Shown one piece after another: positions 1 to 13,763 of a stretch of DNA of 64,000 bases. Below the pieces are notes generated by a model, which saw nothing but the letters and a program-made list of their open reading frames with translations, made no database searches and had not been told where the DNA came from. The stretch is from NCBI GenBank assembly GCA_030141605.1, contig JAQGDQ010000291.1, positions 105,071 to 169,070 of the forward strand, read 5' to 3'. The DNA comes from Tubiluchus corallicola. Its lineage: Eukaryota > Priapulida > Priapulimorpha > Priapulimorphida > Tubiluchidae. The translations under genes were made by a program, and so were the position numbers. Numbering within the stretch: position 1 is the first letter of the stretch; each line of letters begins with the position of its first letter.

Positions 1-1014
1 ATAATGAGGCTACTGCCACGCTTTTTTGTAGTACAATCAAACAATGCAAGTACAATTTTCTATTGTCAAGGCCTTGCATGCAGGCCTAGATGTAAGGGCA
101 CGAAAACAACCGTAGGTATGGTTCAGTCCACTTATCTAATCGAAATTTTTATATTAACATGCCAATTCGTCTTGTTCATTTCCACTACACATTAAATATG
201 TAGTGGACGTATTTTACCAACCTTCATTCCCCTATCGGCTGGCATTTTTGGCAATCTGCCAAGCGGGTGGTACAAGTCATTGATACCATTAAGTTATTTT
301 ATAGGCTTTCCAAGTTTTTGCAGTCGAGCAAATTGCATAAAACAGACAAGAATGTTAATAAGCACGTGTATTTTGTACAGTTTACTTCCTAACATTCAAA
401 CCCCAAGGGTAGGCGCACATTGTACGTATTCTTGTACAATGTCCGGCCAGTATTATAAGTTATCACATTCCTAGTTCAATAATTATAAACTTTCAAAGAC
501 GGTAATTGATTCGCTGTAGATTTGTCAAGCAAAGTCCTCCACTTTCCAACGCTTTTCGTTGCATCTGACTCTTAATTCACTACAAGGTTTCCTGAAAGCT
601 GACTTACATTTTCAACCCACAATACTTCGCGCGTGAGCATGTTCTGTCGACCAGATATCGTTAATACTTGGTGTGGAACACAACCTGAGTAGTCACCATA
701 TTTGCTTAGCGATCAAAGTTAAACAATGCCACGCTCGGTTAAAATGGATGGGTGGTGTCAGGGAAGCCATACCCGCCTACCGTCGAATCTTCAGCTATTT
801 ATCTCCTTGAGGGTAGATTATCCGCCAGATTCTGGTCCTGTTACAACTAGTTATTGCATATTTGAACATATGTAAATGTAGTATGATGGATATTTTAAGT
901 CAATAAACTACTGCTATCAGTGTACGTTAGCATGACCGAGGAGTGCTGAATCCCAGTTTGCTGAACTGTGAGTCTGCATGTGGGTACTAGGCTAGGTCAG
1001 TACTTGTTATGGTT
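1..1014. other. No recognisable gene
   Basis: Only short open frames of about 60 codons occur here, with no splice-supported exon and no similarity that I recognise. The first base of the nearest identifiable element is at 1015. Confidence 0.5.
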
Positions 1015-1420
1015 GGCATCCTTCTGTCTCGGAAGACGATGGAGTGTGCGCCAAGAGAGTCAGTTATTGATCACATTGATGGAGCTGCATCGTCGACTGT
1101 GGCTGAGCAATCCGATCCTTGAACCACTGGAGTAGCCTCTCCAGGGCGCACGCCTGGGCAAGGTGTATGGAGATTTGCTCAGACAACAGGAACCCCCTCT
1201 CTTCCTCCCTGGTGTAGTCCAAAGGAAAGCGGAGCGATACGTTTGGCACCAGGTTGGCTGCAGGAGCTGCCGGAGTCAGTGAGCATGCTGCATTGGTCCG
1301 CCTTCGGGGCTCCACTCCTGATCATGGCCGTTGGGTCACTTGACCTCCTCCGCCCTCTAGCCGTGGGCTGCTTGTGTAACCCCTCCGCCTAGTGTCGAGA
1401 TACAGTGTGGGCATCCCATA
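1015..1420 (-). mobile_element. 5S-rRNA-derived SINE-like element, copy A (5'-truncated)
   Basis: This 406-bp copy lies in minus orientation and is flanked by a perfect 17-bp target-site duplication, cagtacttgttatggtt, at 998-1014 and 1421-1437. Its body matches the elements at 15591-16107 and 25426-25887, sharing landmarks such as the 3' end ...gacagaaggatgccaa and the block ctttggactacacc. The 5S-like head seen in the 25.4-kb copy is missing, so it is probably 5'-truncated. An 83-codon open frame across it (1064-1315) is shared only with the other copies and is not a cellular gene. The duplication makes retrotransposition very likely. Confidence 0.8.
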
Positions 1421-1437
1421 CAGTACTTGTTATGGTT

Positions 1438-3049
1438 AACCGGTACAATGCGTGCATCTTACGAAGGCGGTAAATTCAACGTTCGTAGATCATTGCCTGT
1501 CTCTGTTCAACACGTGCATAAAAACGTCACGAGAGAAAAATACAGCCTTGAGCTTGATGCATAAGAAGTGCCACAGACAACGGCTATTAAGTTGCCGGAA
1601 TAACATGTGACCGTAGCCGTTTATTCTGTCGCAATTCATTGTCACAAAAATACAGCCTGTCACGAAGGTTTGAAGAGGCTGGGTTAGTCAGTACAGCTGG
1701 AGGACAAAAAAAAACATACAGAAGTTAGCAATGTGTGTTTGCAACTGTGGACAATTCATTTGATTTTACTTTTTCTTTCATTACCTTAAAGAACAATAAA
1801 ATGATAAATAAGCACATTTTGCGTGTTGCTCACCTTGAAGTTGATTGACTGAGTAAAAAATTATGAACTAAAATACCATTCAGCAACTCCGGGGGCGATT
1901 GAGCAAAATCGACGTACGAAGGGTTAATTTTGTTTGAAAATGGTAAAAAAACTCAAACAGGAGATTCTATTGCTCGGGTTTTTCTGAGTGCTGGGAAAAG
2001 GTCGACAAAATAATCTTTTAATTATTGAATATAGTACTTTGCATAGTAGGTCTGTATATTATATTTGACAGGATACATGTTATGTTTATTTTAATTTATT
2101 GGCTTAACAATTAACATGCACGAATACATCGTAGTTATTATACAGTGCATAATTACAAGGTATTAATGACAATGAGACAAATTACATAAATCACAACTGT
2201 ATGAGCAGTATATTATATTGCTATGTTTGCCCTGATTTTAAAACAATCTCTGACAAAATTACAAATTAGCACTAACGCTTTCGTATGATCATTTCCTAAG
2301 ACAAATTTAAATTTTTCATCGTTGCTCATATCTGAGAAATTATCCGTATCTGTGATGACGGTTTGTAGTCATTTTCTTCCCGTTTCACTACACTAATTAA
2401 ACAGCAAAAAGTCGACCATCTCGACCTACAGTTTTGTCCTACCCTGAATATTTTTAGCAATGGAGGGATTAGGAGTGGGTGTCCTCTGAATTCGTTCATC
2501 AATTGAGATCTTCAGCATTCTCTCAGTCTGCTGATACAATGGTATTTGTCATAACTATAAAAGCATTGCGTTTTTAAATTGTTGCCATTCAATTTAGACT
2601 TTAGACAATGTATCACGTGTTGTAATATTTTTGTGCGTTCATAGGAATAAGCCTGCCAACTCACTGCCATGCTATGCAGCTTTAATTTTACGTATGATTT
2701 TACTTTCTGAGCCCATATTTTTTAGATCTTTGAACCCGGTGCCCTGACATACTTTTGAGCTCAAAGTCGTCATCAACTTATTTTGACGTTTATTTCATGT
2801 TTTTGTCACATCTCTTGCGTGACCATGTAAGTGACGGTAGTCGTGGTGCACGGCCGACTATAATTGTGCCATGGTGATGCATGTTAATGATGTTAAAGTT
2901 TAGCGTGATTTAGCCGTCACCGTTATTGTTGCTGCTGCCATGCCATTGCTGCTCACGGTTGCTGTAAATGTGTTCTATGTTATTATTGTTTGTGGTGCTC
3001 GCCGACATTTTAAGATTAAGAAAATTTTAAAAATTTGGAAAATTCCTCA
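1438..3049. other. AT-rich gene-free stretch
   Basis: No exon, RNA gene or inverted-repeat element was recognised. It is ordinary AT-rich intergenic or intronic DNA. Confidence 0.4.
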
Positions 3050-3537
<488 letters not shown>

Positions 3538-3639
3538 GCTTTTGCTTCATTTCGGCCAGTGGGGTTTAGGAGATAAGCGGATTGATTGCACACTATGTGC
3601 TCGAATAATTGAAATTCACAGTACATTTGTTGGATAAAC

Positions 3640-6600
3640 ACATAACTGACATTCCTCTTTCTTTACAGAAATAACAATAAAACCCCGCCCGAGTATAATA
3701 GACCAGAAAGTTTAGCTTGGGTCATAAACTTTCACGAAAACCAGATCTGAACGTTTAAACGTAGACCGAAGCTTCAGGTGTCTTAACCTTATTCTATGCA
3801 CTGTATAGAACTATCCTAGTTTATAGTTCACACCAAGACGATAGCCACAGCACGCCATTCTAATAATGCAGCGCAATGTCCGGCCCTGGTTATAGTGTCA
3901 TCCCATCTAACAGATGTCATTTTTCAGAAGTAAATATTTGAAGCTAACGAATCTTCTATGACAGTAGTACGTCTATTAATCATGTTTAAAAATGTTTTAA
4001 GTAAGCTTAGCTAAGCGAACAAGCTTTCAGTTGCTGCTAGTTTGCTAGTTACTGCAATACACTTACTAGTGTAGAGAGATGGATGCTTTGCATCGAAAGA
4101 TTATTTATCTTAGTTAGCCGCTTCCTGTGTTCACTGTTCATACCTATGTTCACTATTCATACGTATGTTCACTGTTCATACTGTGAATAGTGTATATTCA
4201 CTATTGATGAGTAGCCATGGTTCAATAAATAGTAACAATGTCACATTTTTGATAATAACCAGATGGTAAGCCTGTGATTGGTTGTTTTGAACTTGATTGA
4301 TAAACCAGTAAAAGCTGCGGTAGAGAATGCAACCCCCTGCGTCTAGATATGCCTTTCTAACCCTACTTTTAAGATGTAACAATGCGCTAATGATGAGAAA
4401 CTGCGGGAATACAGGAGCCCATACAAGTTTTAACTCATTGTGCAGACCCGTCCTTTCTTCAGACTTGGACACGCTCAATCAATCTCTATTCTATAGCTAT
4501 TACATGACAGGGTGAATCCACAAGATACAATGTAATCAGCGGTGCTTTCAGGTACAGGGTAGGTTAGTTAGTGAGAATACTAACTGCTATTATTTCAATC
4601 AGAAGGCAGACCAGTCAGGTTACAGCTACCTTTATCCTACTGCTGTGACATCTAAGAACCACCGAATATTGGCCAGCATGTGTGAGTGTCTTGTGAATAG
4701 TTTCTTAGCCCGGAATTCAGATTCTTAAGGCATGCGTGCTGGAAGTGTTACTTCCGTATGACACTACAAGAGACGTGGAAATCTAAAGTCAGGCAGGTCT
4801 GTCAACACCTTGTAAGATCTGGGTTAGAAATATAATATTCAGGTAAGCCGTTTCTTTAGTAAGCTGGTTTTAGTATTTTATGCTTTGCTGATACCGTTAA
4901 TGATGCTGATCGTCACTGAAAGGTTTTTTAATTATATATATATATATGACACTGAAAGACAGGAGACAGAAAGAACGATTACTGTAGTTGAAACGCAACA
5001 TTTGAAAGAGGCCTTAATTCGTAGATATCGCGTAATAATTAGATGTGATGCTTAAGCACGACACTGAACGAACAAGGGCAATGTCTGTGTATAAGTAATT
5101 CATCAGTAGCGTAGCTCAATGGCAGTGTGCTGCTCGCTTACAACAGGGAGGTCGCGGGTTCAATTCCCGATATAGTCTATACCAAGGACTTAAAAAACAT
5201 GTTCTTCGAGTTTATCGTGACATGCGGGTAATAAGCGGGACTATCTTCTGATTAAATATTGAATTACTTTAAGTAAGTTATCTCTGGACTATGTACTAAA
5301 CAAAATTATTATATTATTACAATGTACGTTCATAAAGTACTTATAAAGTGCTTATTTCATCACAGTCAAACTTACAATCTGTTTTTTTCACAGAATGTAA
5401 CCCCTCTCCTGTTTGCACGAGGAAAAATATAAAATAGAAATTAGTTTCTAGCTTGGTTAGTATAGTAGTTTGGTAACATCTTCATTTGCCATAATTATAT
5501 TGTGAATCGTAACAAAATATTTAGATGCTCAATCAGTGATAGTTAAAAAAAACATGCGCTGTTGGCGGTAAGTGCGTCAGTGCAAAACTATACTACAAAT
5601 GCAGAAAATATAAATATAACTAATAAAATGCAACTTTAAACTTAAACTTTACATATCTTATATATTTAGGAACTGACTATCAGCAAAATTAAGTCGTTTA
5701 ATATGCACTGGGGTAAATGAATTCTGCATTAGTGTGTAAGTTGTCATATTGGTAAGCTGCGTATTGAAATCATTAATGCATTTGTTTTGGTTTTGAATGC
5801 GGTTAATGATTTGACACGTTTGATTTTGACTGGCAGTGAATTCAATATTCTAGATTTTACTATGTACTACATGTTAGATTTCATTAAAAAATGCCACTCA
5901 ATAGTCCACAGTGCTGTAGTGTTGGCTAGTATCTACGGTTTCAAGAAATTCTCCAATTTTATAGACCGTATAAGTATCTATTCAAATTCGAATTCAAAAT
6001 TTTTTATTTGTCTCTCTCAATAGATTACAAAGTGTATGAAATTGAAGTCGGTAAATTATATTGACCAAAATACAGATGGGTTAGCGCTATTTACAAAAGG
6101 TTTCACAAACGAATTGGGCCCATGGGTCTCGCCTTTACACTTGGCTGTAAGGAATTAAGTTCAGAGACCTTTCCAGTTTAAGATTTCTTGCGAATAACCT
6201 TGTAAAAATGTAGCAAACTTAATGCCATCGATTATAAATTTGTTACATGTGAAAGTCTCCAGAATTTATTGTGTGTTAGCACAGTGTATCTAGGTGCAGC
6301 TATTCGTATTTCACAGTGTGAATCCTTTGTTTCCTAATATATTTATTATAGCTGCTTCATTCATACTTCAGTAAGTTTCACACAAAATGCTCACATGTAC
6401 AGATACTAGGTAAATAAGCTTAGAGTAGCCCAGGTGACAGGATTAGGAAGATAAGAAAACAGACAATTTACTAAGCGTTGAGTCTGTGGAGAAAATAAGC
6501 TACTGCTAACAAAGAAGCTTCTTTTTGAAGCTGTGATGATGCGCAATGCTTAGCTTATGTATACTTGGTCATTTTTTGTTTAGGGCTATCTCAACGATGT

Positions 6601-7048
6601 TTTTTGTTGTTTTGTATTGCAACATTTAAGAAATAACTGTCTGTGTTTGACCTTTCCAACACGATAGACTGTCATCCACGTTTTATTGGTAGTTAGTGAA
6701 CGTCATTGGATGTTCGTGCATTTCCTTTGTTTCCATTTAACGACTCGCAGCTTTATTTTGTAAATTCAGTCTAGTAGCCGTAAATATTTAGCAGCTTCAA
6801 GCTCTTCTGAAACTTGAAGCAGCAGCGGCAACAGCAAAAACAACAACAACGACGACGACGACAACTACAACAACACAGAAGAGTAGTATAGCAGCTTATT
6901 CGTTTCTAACTCCATTTAGAGACTCATAATGGACCTGAAGCTTAGAATTTCTATGACTTAACTCGTAGAAAAATGCTTCGCAAGCTGTAAAAATCCCATT
7001 TCCACTTTTAAATAAAAATTGTTTAAACGCTTGTATCTTGGGACAGCC
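3640..7048. other. Gene-poor stretch with one SINE
   Basis: No supported exon. A 100-codon minus-strand frame at 4176-4478 lacks splice context and recognisable similarity. Around 4130-4200 there are short imperfect repeats of the form gttcact(a/g)ttcatac. A tRNA-derived SINE lies at 5106-5250. Confidence 0.4.
5106..5250 (+). mobile_element. tRNA-derived SINE, copy 1
   Basis: A tRNA-like head carries an A-box-like tagctcaatggcagtg and, about 40 bases on, a B-box-like gggttcaattccc, the two halves of an internal pol III promoter. The downstream body starts with tataccaaggacttaaaa, closely matching ataccaaaggctttaaaa in the SINE at 23.64 kb. The tRNA part does not fold into a complete cloverleaf with acceptor stem, so it is not called a tRNA gene. 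Confidence 0.7.
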
Positions 7049-7170
7049 AAGTAGCAATGACGACAGCAACCCCCTATAAGAAGAACCACATCTAGAATCC
7101 AATCTAGCCAAGTAGCAATGACGACAGCAACCCCCCCCCCCCAATAAGAAGAACCTCATCTAGAATCCAA
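7049..7170. repeat. Tandem duplication, ~60-bp unit, with poly-C expansion
   Basis: Two adjacent copies of a unit begin gccaagtagcaatgacgaca and end catctagaatccaatct. The second contains a run of about 13 C where the first has four. A short minus-strand frame over it is a by-product. Confidence 0.85.
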
Positions 7171-7988
7171 TCTTTTTTCGTTAAACGACCCTCATAAACT
7201 CAGAATATGCAACAAGCAGCCAATGAGGTTTATCAACTGAAATTTAATTTGTACATGAAATTATATGATTATGCGTTTCTAGCTGGCACAGTTAGTTCAG
7301 TGTTGATGAGCAGAAAGAGATCTGTGTGAATTACGGGTATTCCCAACTACAAAACAACAGATACTTACACTGTAACAGTTAATCCTATAGCTTTCGTTAA
7401 AATTTCTTGCCAAAAAGTTACCGAATTCAAGTCTCGCAATTCAAACTCTGTCTAAACCAGTTTTCCCTTATAAATGGCGCTGTTAAACTTTTTTTAACGA
7501 GTCATTTCTATTGATGTAGGTGTTTTTTATTATCCACCGAACACAGCGTGCTAAAAGCCAACAGACCGGTTAATTTTTAACAACGGTCATAAAGAAAATC
7601 TAAACGCTCTTATGGAACTAAACTGGGGTTGACTTGACGTGTACGCTCAAGGCAGAAATGCCATTGTCGTTTAGAAATCGGGTATTTCGTATGTTAGTAT
7701 CATGAGTTTCCTCCATCTATCTTTCGGTGCTGACATACTCAGAACTGGTGCTGACTCAGTTGTCAATTTGCATTGTCTGGGAAAACCCAACAGCTTTTAT
7801 TTGACACGTGACTTGACTATAATTTCATTAAACGCTTTTGGATATATGATTCAGGCATGATGTTGTGGGACTTCGTAATCTTATGAAGTATTAGAATAGG
7901 TGAACAAAATACAGATTGCTGTCATTTTAATAATGCAACTCCTCAAACACCAGAACACATTATATTTGACTGTGATTTGGTAGAGTAA

Positions 7989-8815
7989 AAGATCGTATGG
8001 TCGTTCCTTTCCCCACACATAGGGGGAGTAAACGATCGTATGGTCGTTCCCTTTCCCCACACATAGGGGAAGGGAGTGCAAGGGGAAAAGAGTAAAAGAC
8101 CGTATGGTCGTTCCCTTTTCCCACACATAGGGGGAGTAAAAGATTGTATGGTCGTTCCCTTTTCACACACATGGGGGGGACTACAAGGGGAAAAGAGTAA
8201 AAGGCCTTATGGCCGTTACCTTTTCCCACACATAGGGGGAGTACAAAGGGAAAAGAGTAAAAGACCGTAAGGTCGTTCCCTTTCCCCACACATGGGGGAA
8301 GGGAGCAAAAGACCGTATGGTCATTCCCTTTCCCCACACATGGGGGAAGGCAGTAAAAGACCGTAAGGTCGTTCCCTTTCCCCACACATGGGGGAAGGGA
8401 GTAAAAGATCGTATGATCGTTGCCTTTCCCCACACATGAGGGAAGGCAGTAAAAGACCGTATGGTCGTTCCCTTTCCCCACACATGGGGGAAGGGAGTAA
8501 AAGACCGTTCGGTCGTTGCCTTTCCCCACACATGGGGGAAGGGAGTAAAAGACCGTATGGTCGTTCCCTTTCCCCACACATGGGGGAAGGGAGCAAAAGA
8601 CCGTGTGATCGTTGCCTTTCCCCACACATGGGGAAGGGAGGAAAAGATCATATGGTCTTGCCTTTCCCCACACATAGGGGATGGGAGTAAAAGACCGTAT
8701 GGTCGTTCCCTTTCCCCACACATAGGGGAAGGGAGTCGAAGACCGTATGGTCGTTCCCCTTTCTCACACATAGGCAAGGGAGTAAAACACCATATCGTCG
8801 TTCCCTTTGCCCAAA
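7989..8815. repeat. 48-bp minisatellite, ~17 units, each with two potential hairpins
   Basis: The basic unit is about 48 bp, repeated about 17 times with a few longer units that add an (a)aggggaaaagagt block. Each unit has a short inverted core, typically gacc-gtat-ggtc, then a second arm pair, ccctttcccc-acacat-gggggaaggg. Because 48 is divisible by three, open frames of up to 253 codons cross it on both strands; they are artefacts of periodicity. The array lies about 360 bp upstream of the 5' UTR exon of the membrane-protein gene. Confidence 0.95.
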
Positions 8816-8899
8816 CTATTTAAATATTTACTTGTCGACTGACTACAATTTGTATATCTTGTTTTCTGTGAAATAAAAGTTCTTATGTCTTACATTATT

Positions 8900-8929
8900 A
8901 ACCTTGGTATTGACAATAATACCAAGGTT
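8900..8929. repeat. Perfect 12-bp inverted repeat with 6-nt loop
   Basis: The arms aaccttggtatt and aataccaaggtt enclose gacaat. It could be a solo MITE footprint or a local hairpin. No U-tract or transcript context supports a function. Confidence 0.8.
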
Positions 8930-9101
8930 ATTTTTATTACGTCTTCAACTATTTCTTCCAGAAGCAGATTACAGTTTTGCCTTCAGGTTCTTTAGTACAT
9001 CTTTAGCTATCTTTAGTACATCATAGTGCTTTATGATTATCACTAGCCTTTATGCACTGCATAGGTAGTTTATTTACTGTTGATTTTCTTTTACAGGCAG
9101 C

Positions 9102-9152
9102 ATGAGTTTCCAGCAGCTTTACATCTACAAATTGGACACTGAAACTCATTGA
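9102..9152 (+). promoter_or_regulatory. Upstream ORF in the 5' UTR exon of the membrane-protein gene
   Basis: The exon begins after ttttcttttacag at 9096, so an intron precedes it in the 5' UTR. The first ATG in the exon opens a 16-codon frame (MSFQQLYIYKLDTETH) closed by TGA at 9150-9152, 24 bases before the main ATG at 9177. Such a leader ORF usually lowers translation of the main frame. That is general knowledge, not shown here. Confidence 0.5.
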
Positions 9153-9176
9153 TGACTCAGTAGCTGACTCTGTCGG

Positions 9177-12100
9177 ATGGGGATAATTATGACAATGACG
9201 TCACATCGAGGCCCACTACCGTATGTCCTACATCAATCAAAGACTAGTCCTTCCTATCATCCGGCTCTCGGTGATGACACCCGAGAGCCAGCTCATTGGA
9301 ATAATGCAAACAACTCCAATGTTAGCCGTGAGTTTAGCAGACATCAAGATGGGTACCTTTCGGACTCAAGACAAGACTCTACCCGAAGAGCACGTCGAGA
9401 TTCCTCAATGAGGAATAGGCCACCCCTGAATGTCCCAAAGTTGGCACTGAACAGCAGCAGTAGTATAAGCAGACCACGCTACGTGAACAACGTAACCAAT
9501 GTAACAACGGTGAGTCCATCTCACCACGATTCTAGTGCAGTTATTATGAACCCGAGAGAGCTTCAAAGTTCTCACTTTCCAAATGGTTACATATCTGCTT
9601 CACAAGATATGTCGCACAGTCGGCAAACGTCGAACCTGTCTCGACTCGACGAGACACGGTCCTCTACGGTGCATTCGAAACTCAGCGCAAACCAAGTGTC
9701 AAAAACACCGGACAAAACATTTACCTCCATAGCAGAAGAGAATCTTGACGAGGAAGGTCGCAAGGAAAAGTATTCAAAGCCCAGACTGTTGGCATTCTTA
9801 AGCAATTACCGACAGGCTTTGGACAGAAGACTTTTGTCGTTGTTCTTGTTGTTTTTTGGTGCTTTAATCATGACTTTGCTCTCTCTGCAGTTACTGTATC
9901 ACGTAGATGAACTTCAATCTACGCAATCTGATCTACTCGAGGCTGATCACCTCATATTGAGGAGTGTAGGATTGGTGTGCATGTGTACCACTATTATACT
10001 GAACTTGTGCTGCCTGGGTGTGTCTGCCATGCAGTTTGTGTGTGCTATTCGTCTGTTGTTAACAATGCCATGCGGTCAACTCAGGTAATTCTGCAGCCGT
10101 GGTTGCTTCCTCTTCAGATTTCTCACGTGTCTTTTGCCTCATTCTTTAACTACGTTGAAGGCATCTTTTAAAATCCTCTCTCGTACTTTTTAATTGTCTT
10201 TGCTATCTTGTGGAACGGTGCCACTCACATTTATTTTTTACGATGTCTCATGACTCAGTCATCTACACAAATGCCAAAAACGGCTAGAATGAGTGGCAAA
10301 TATTAGAATTTGTCTTCAGAATGCATTTCCTATTTGTAATCAATCGTCCGCGTGTAAATGACGTTTACAAAACCAGCTGCCGAGCTTTTAATTACTGTTA
10401 TAAGGAGAGGTGAGAAATGTAAAATCATTAAATTTTGCACAAACTTCACAAATTTGTCCAGTGTGCTAAGCAGTGAGACTTTGAATGTGTTGTGATAGCT
10501 TTCAGCTTTGGAAAGATAACAAAGCTGTCATTATGTATGTTTAGTTACTAAAGTTGAACAATGCCGAGCCTAGTTTAGTTAGTAGATGAATACGTGACAA
10601 CGAAGAAAATACAGCCATTTACCTCATTAAATATGAAGGATACACAACCGAACCCACCTAAGACAATGTTTCACCTTAGAGGAGTACTGTGGGAAAAAAG
10701 CTAGAGTCCAGTCTTGCCACAACACCTCAAGCCAAGTCTTACAGAAAGGGAACATGTGACATTTTTGCACAAAGCATTTTCACTTAGATATGAAATTTCA
10801 GAAACCGAATGGGAAGTTAACGTAACGCTGTTCCCGTTGTGTTCTCACACAACAGACCATTTATAATAGAATTAGCCGCCCATTCAAAGCACTGGAGATA
10901 AAATACATGTAAATAAATCATACCAGAGAAATGCTGAACTGCATTAATATAATATAGCTACAGGCGTTAACAGTTAACATGCAGAAAATGAGTTTGTCAG
11001 TTACACGTTTTATTAAGTCGTTCATCATCGGATTAACACGGATAGCTTTCCGTCTTTACCAATCAGTAGACTGAAAAATCAGACATAGTCTGACATAGAC
11101 AGCAATCATAGAAACGGTAGGAAATCAGGCATTGTGGGTACGTCAAGAAAATGATCAATTGCCATGAAAGCAAGCAGTTGATCATTGATTCAGTTTCTTA
11201 CTCAGTTTCTAGCCATGTTCTTCGCAGAATCGGGCCCGGCCTACGTTCATTACAGAAAATCAAGAAAAAGCACCAGCTAAATTTTCACGTAATTAATAAA
11301 AAAGATCTACACTAAGAATGGAACTTACATATGCTGTAACCCAGCCCTCAACTGCAGAGCTTACTACTAATCTTAAGCTATAACCCAGCCCTCAACTGCA
11401 GAGCTTACTACTAATGTTAAGCTATAACCCAGCCCTCAACTGCAGAGCTTACTACTAATGTTAAGATGTAACCCAGTCCTCAACTGCAGAGTTTGCTACT
11501 AACTTTGAGTGGTTGTCATTCGACAAAAGCTAGATTATTACCAAGAATAATCCTCTAAGATGAGACACTGAACCAACAGAGGTGTCTTACATCTTCTCTT
11601 AATTACTTAATTAATCAAAGGTGAAGGCAGTATGGTAGACGAATCTGTCCAGAAGCAGTTAGTGTTCCTGTTGGTCATCGGTCCATTTGCTAACCAGCTC
11701 CAGTGCTGCTTAATATTTATGGCTAATATACAGAACTACTCAAGACAATGTGTGCTAAGTTTACATAATTTTGAGAAATTAAATGTGTAGCTTTAGTTAA
11801 AACTTCTCTATAGTGATTTTTTTCTTTCTTATCAAAATTTTTGCTATCTTTCACCTCTAGCATCTTTCAGTTTGTCTTTCCTGATAAACACTTTTCACTG
11901 CCACAGTGTTAACGAAAAACACTACCACATGTCACATTTCTGCCATTGCTAATATTTGCAGAAGTATTTTAAAATACATTTTAATTTCAGGCTGTCTGGA
12001 TATCTGACAAGATGTGAACGTGTGAGGGTAGCAGTTACAATTGGATACTTCCTCTCTATTTTACTGTTTTTTGTTGGTAAGTTATCAGCCTATTTTATTC

Positions 12101-13708
12101 AAGATTTCTTTATCAGCATTTCTCAATGCCAGATTGTCTGGCTCATCTCAAACTTGGCACGCACTAGTCCCAGATTACATTTACTGTTGCTTGTGTCTCA
12201 AATAATGTTATTCTCAATCTGGTCTTTGTAGTAAAGCAAGTGCAGTTCGTATCTTCGGTCTTTTCTCCCAGTATTATGTAACAAACATCTTATCAAAAAC
12301 AGCAACAAATAAACGAGACACGGAATGAAGGATTGACTTTCTCGTGATTCAGAAGAAAAAAGTATACGTTTAGTATTCGGCGCAAGCTTTACATTTTGAA
12401 CGCCAGGATGTCAGTTTTTTCCAACGAGTTACTTCACTTAGGTAGTCACGATTGAAATTTGCATAGCAGAGATTACTGACGACAAATCTTCCTGATACAA
12501 ATTCCGGACATTTAAATCATTTTTGGCTGGTGGAAAAAACATTTAGGTAGATAGATAATTTTATTTCGTATACATGGTTCAACACAATAATAACATAAAA
12601 GAACTAATGGAATTAAGCCAAATGCGAGGGCAACGTACGACCATGGGGTCCATTACACGTTGGCTTATTTAAAGATTAATGAATTCGCAGTGGTTGAATG
12701 ACAATGTGAAAGAGGGCAGTATGAAGTCTTTTAAAATAAAATCTAATTTAACTCTAATAAAAACACAAATTTGTAAAAGTCTTACAAACTAATGATTTCC
12801 TAAAAATAAATTTTACTTCATAATTATTGTATGTTATGTTATTTATGAACAAGAATCTTACATAGTTAATCAGATTTTGTATTCCCTACAATGAAGTATG
12901 TCATTTTAAAGTAATGGATTATATATTTCGAATGTGTGACTTACTATTTTAGCATTGTATTAATTATTGCAATGTATATTTTGAACGAACGATTTTGTAC
13001 TTTCTACTCATATAATATAATTCACAACTCATGTTGTTTAACTTGAGTGAATTTGTGAAAGTGTTTCCAGAATATGAAGGCTGAGTACAGAAGCAACTAA
13101 GTTGAAGCGTAACGTGCAGAAAAAGCACTCAATGTTTTTTAGACAAAGTTTAAGAAAGTATAGTAACTGTATTTCTAAAATAAAAAGACGTAAGTGATGG
13201 AAAGCAGAAGGAAAACTGGCAAAAGAATGGTACAAAATGAATCTGATGTACACTTTAAACTATTTTTTCGAGCAAATGAAGTTGCCTATGAATTAATAAA
13301 ACTGCAGATTAAAGCTTTGCAGTTATTTAACATAGCCACCATAGTTCTTTAATATTATCTTTTATACCTTATTGTACAACTAAAGCCACCTACTTAACGG
13401 GACAATGTCTTTATAATTTCATAATCTTTGTTTTAGTTTTGATTCTGTACAGCTTCATGCACTTTGAGCTGAAAACTGCTTACGCTGCCACCGGATTCAT
13501 AGCTGCTGGAGTCATCTTCTTCATTTGCGCCGCCACTCACAACACACTCGTCTGGTGGAAACAAGCAAAAATGCCTTACGAGGAAGTCAAGTTACACGGC
13601 AGCCACGACAACCTGGCATTTTTAAGAGACGGCAACATCACTCGAGGTTCTAGTGAACCAACCGTTATCAAGCTGGAGGATATTAATGAGTTGTCCACCC
13701 TTGTTTAA
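9177..13708 (+). CDS. Four-pass transmembrane protein, possibly TMEM221-like
   Basis: Three coding exons, 9177-10084, 11991-12076 and 13437-13708, join in phase (AG|G, then G|TT) to a 421-residue protein. Donors are gtaatt and gtaagt; acceptors are ttaatttcag and tttgttttag. Residues 1 to about 215 are a polar, Ser/Arg/Asn-rich and probably disordered tail. Four hydrophobic segments follow at about 219-243, 262-292, 314-340 and 346-372. The second contains LNLCCLGVSAMQF and the fourth ends near THNTLVWW. The C-tail is acidic and ends in ELSTLV. The four-helix layout, with a basic Cys-containing loop before helix 3 and a THTL-like motif in helix 4, recalls TMEM221 from memory; this is unverified and function is unknown. 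The gene structure is much firmer than the name. Confidence 0.75.
11335..11512. repeat. 44-bp minisatellite, four units, in intron 1 of the membrane-protein gene
   Basis: Four near-identical units contain cccagccctcaactgcagag and end ttaagctat or a variant. They lie between the exons ending at 10084 and starting at 11991. The fourth unit is the most diverged. Confidence 0.9.
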
Positions 13709-13757
13709 CGATGGTCTTCTTAAAGTGGAGACTAACTGGTCGACTCTCTTGTTCAGA

Positions 13758-13763
13758 AATAAA
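13758..13763 (+). terminator. Candidate polyadenylation signal AATAAA
   Basis: AATAAA lies 50 bases after the stop codon of the membrane-protein gene. A second AATAAA occurs near 14067. Either could end the transcript. Confidence 0.4.

Noticed and set aside
1064-1315. A conserved 83-codon protein also seen at 25586-25837 and partly at 15828-16055
   Set aside because: The similarity comes from copies of the 5S-derived SINE-like element; target-site duplications bound the copies and the frames are not kept between them.
7989-8815. CRISPR-like array
   Set aside because: The units are contiguous with no unique spacers and the genome is eukaryotic.
7881-8823. Open frames of up to 253 codons with a repeated PHVWGKG-type motif
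   Set aside because: The 48-bp repeat length is a multiple of three and the unit lacks stops in several frames on both strands, so open frames are expected. No splice or start context was found.
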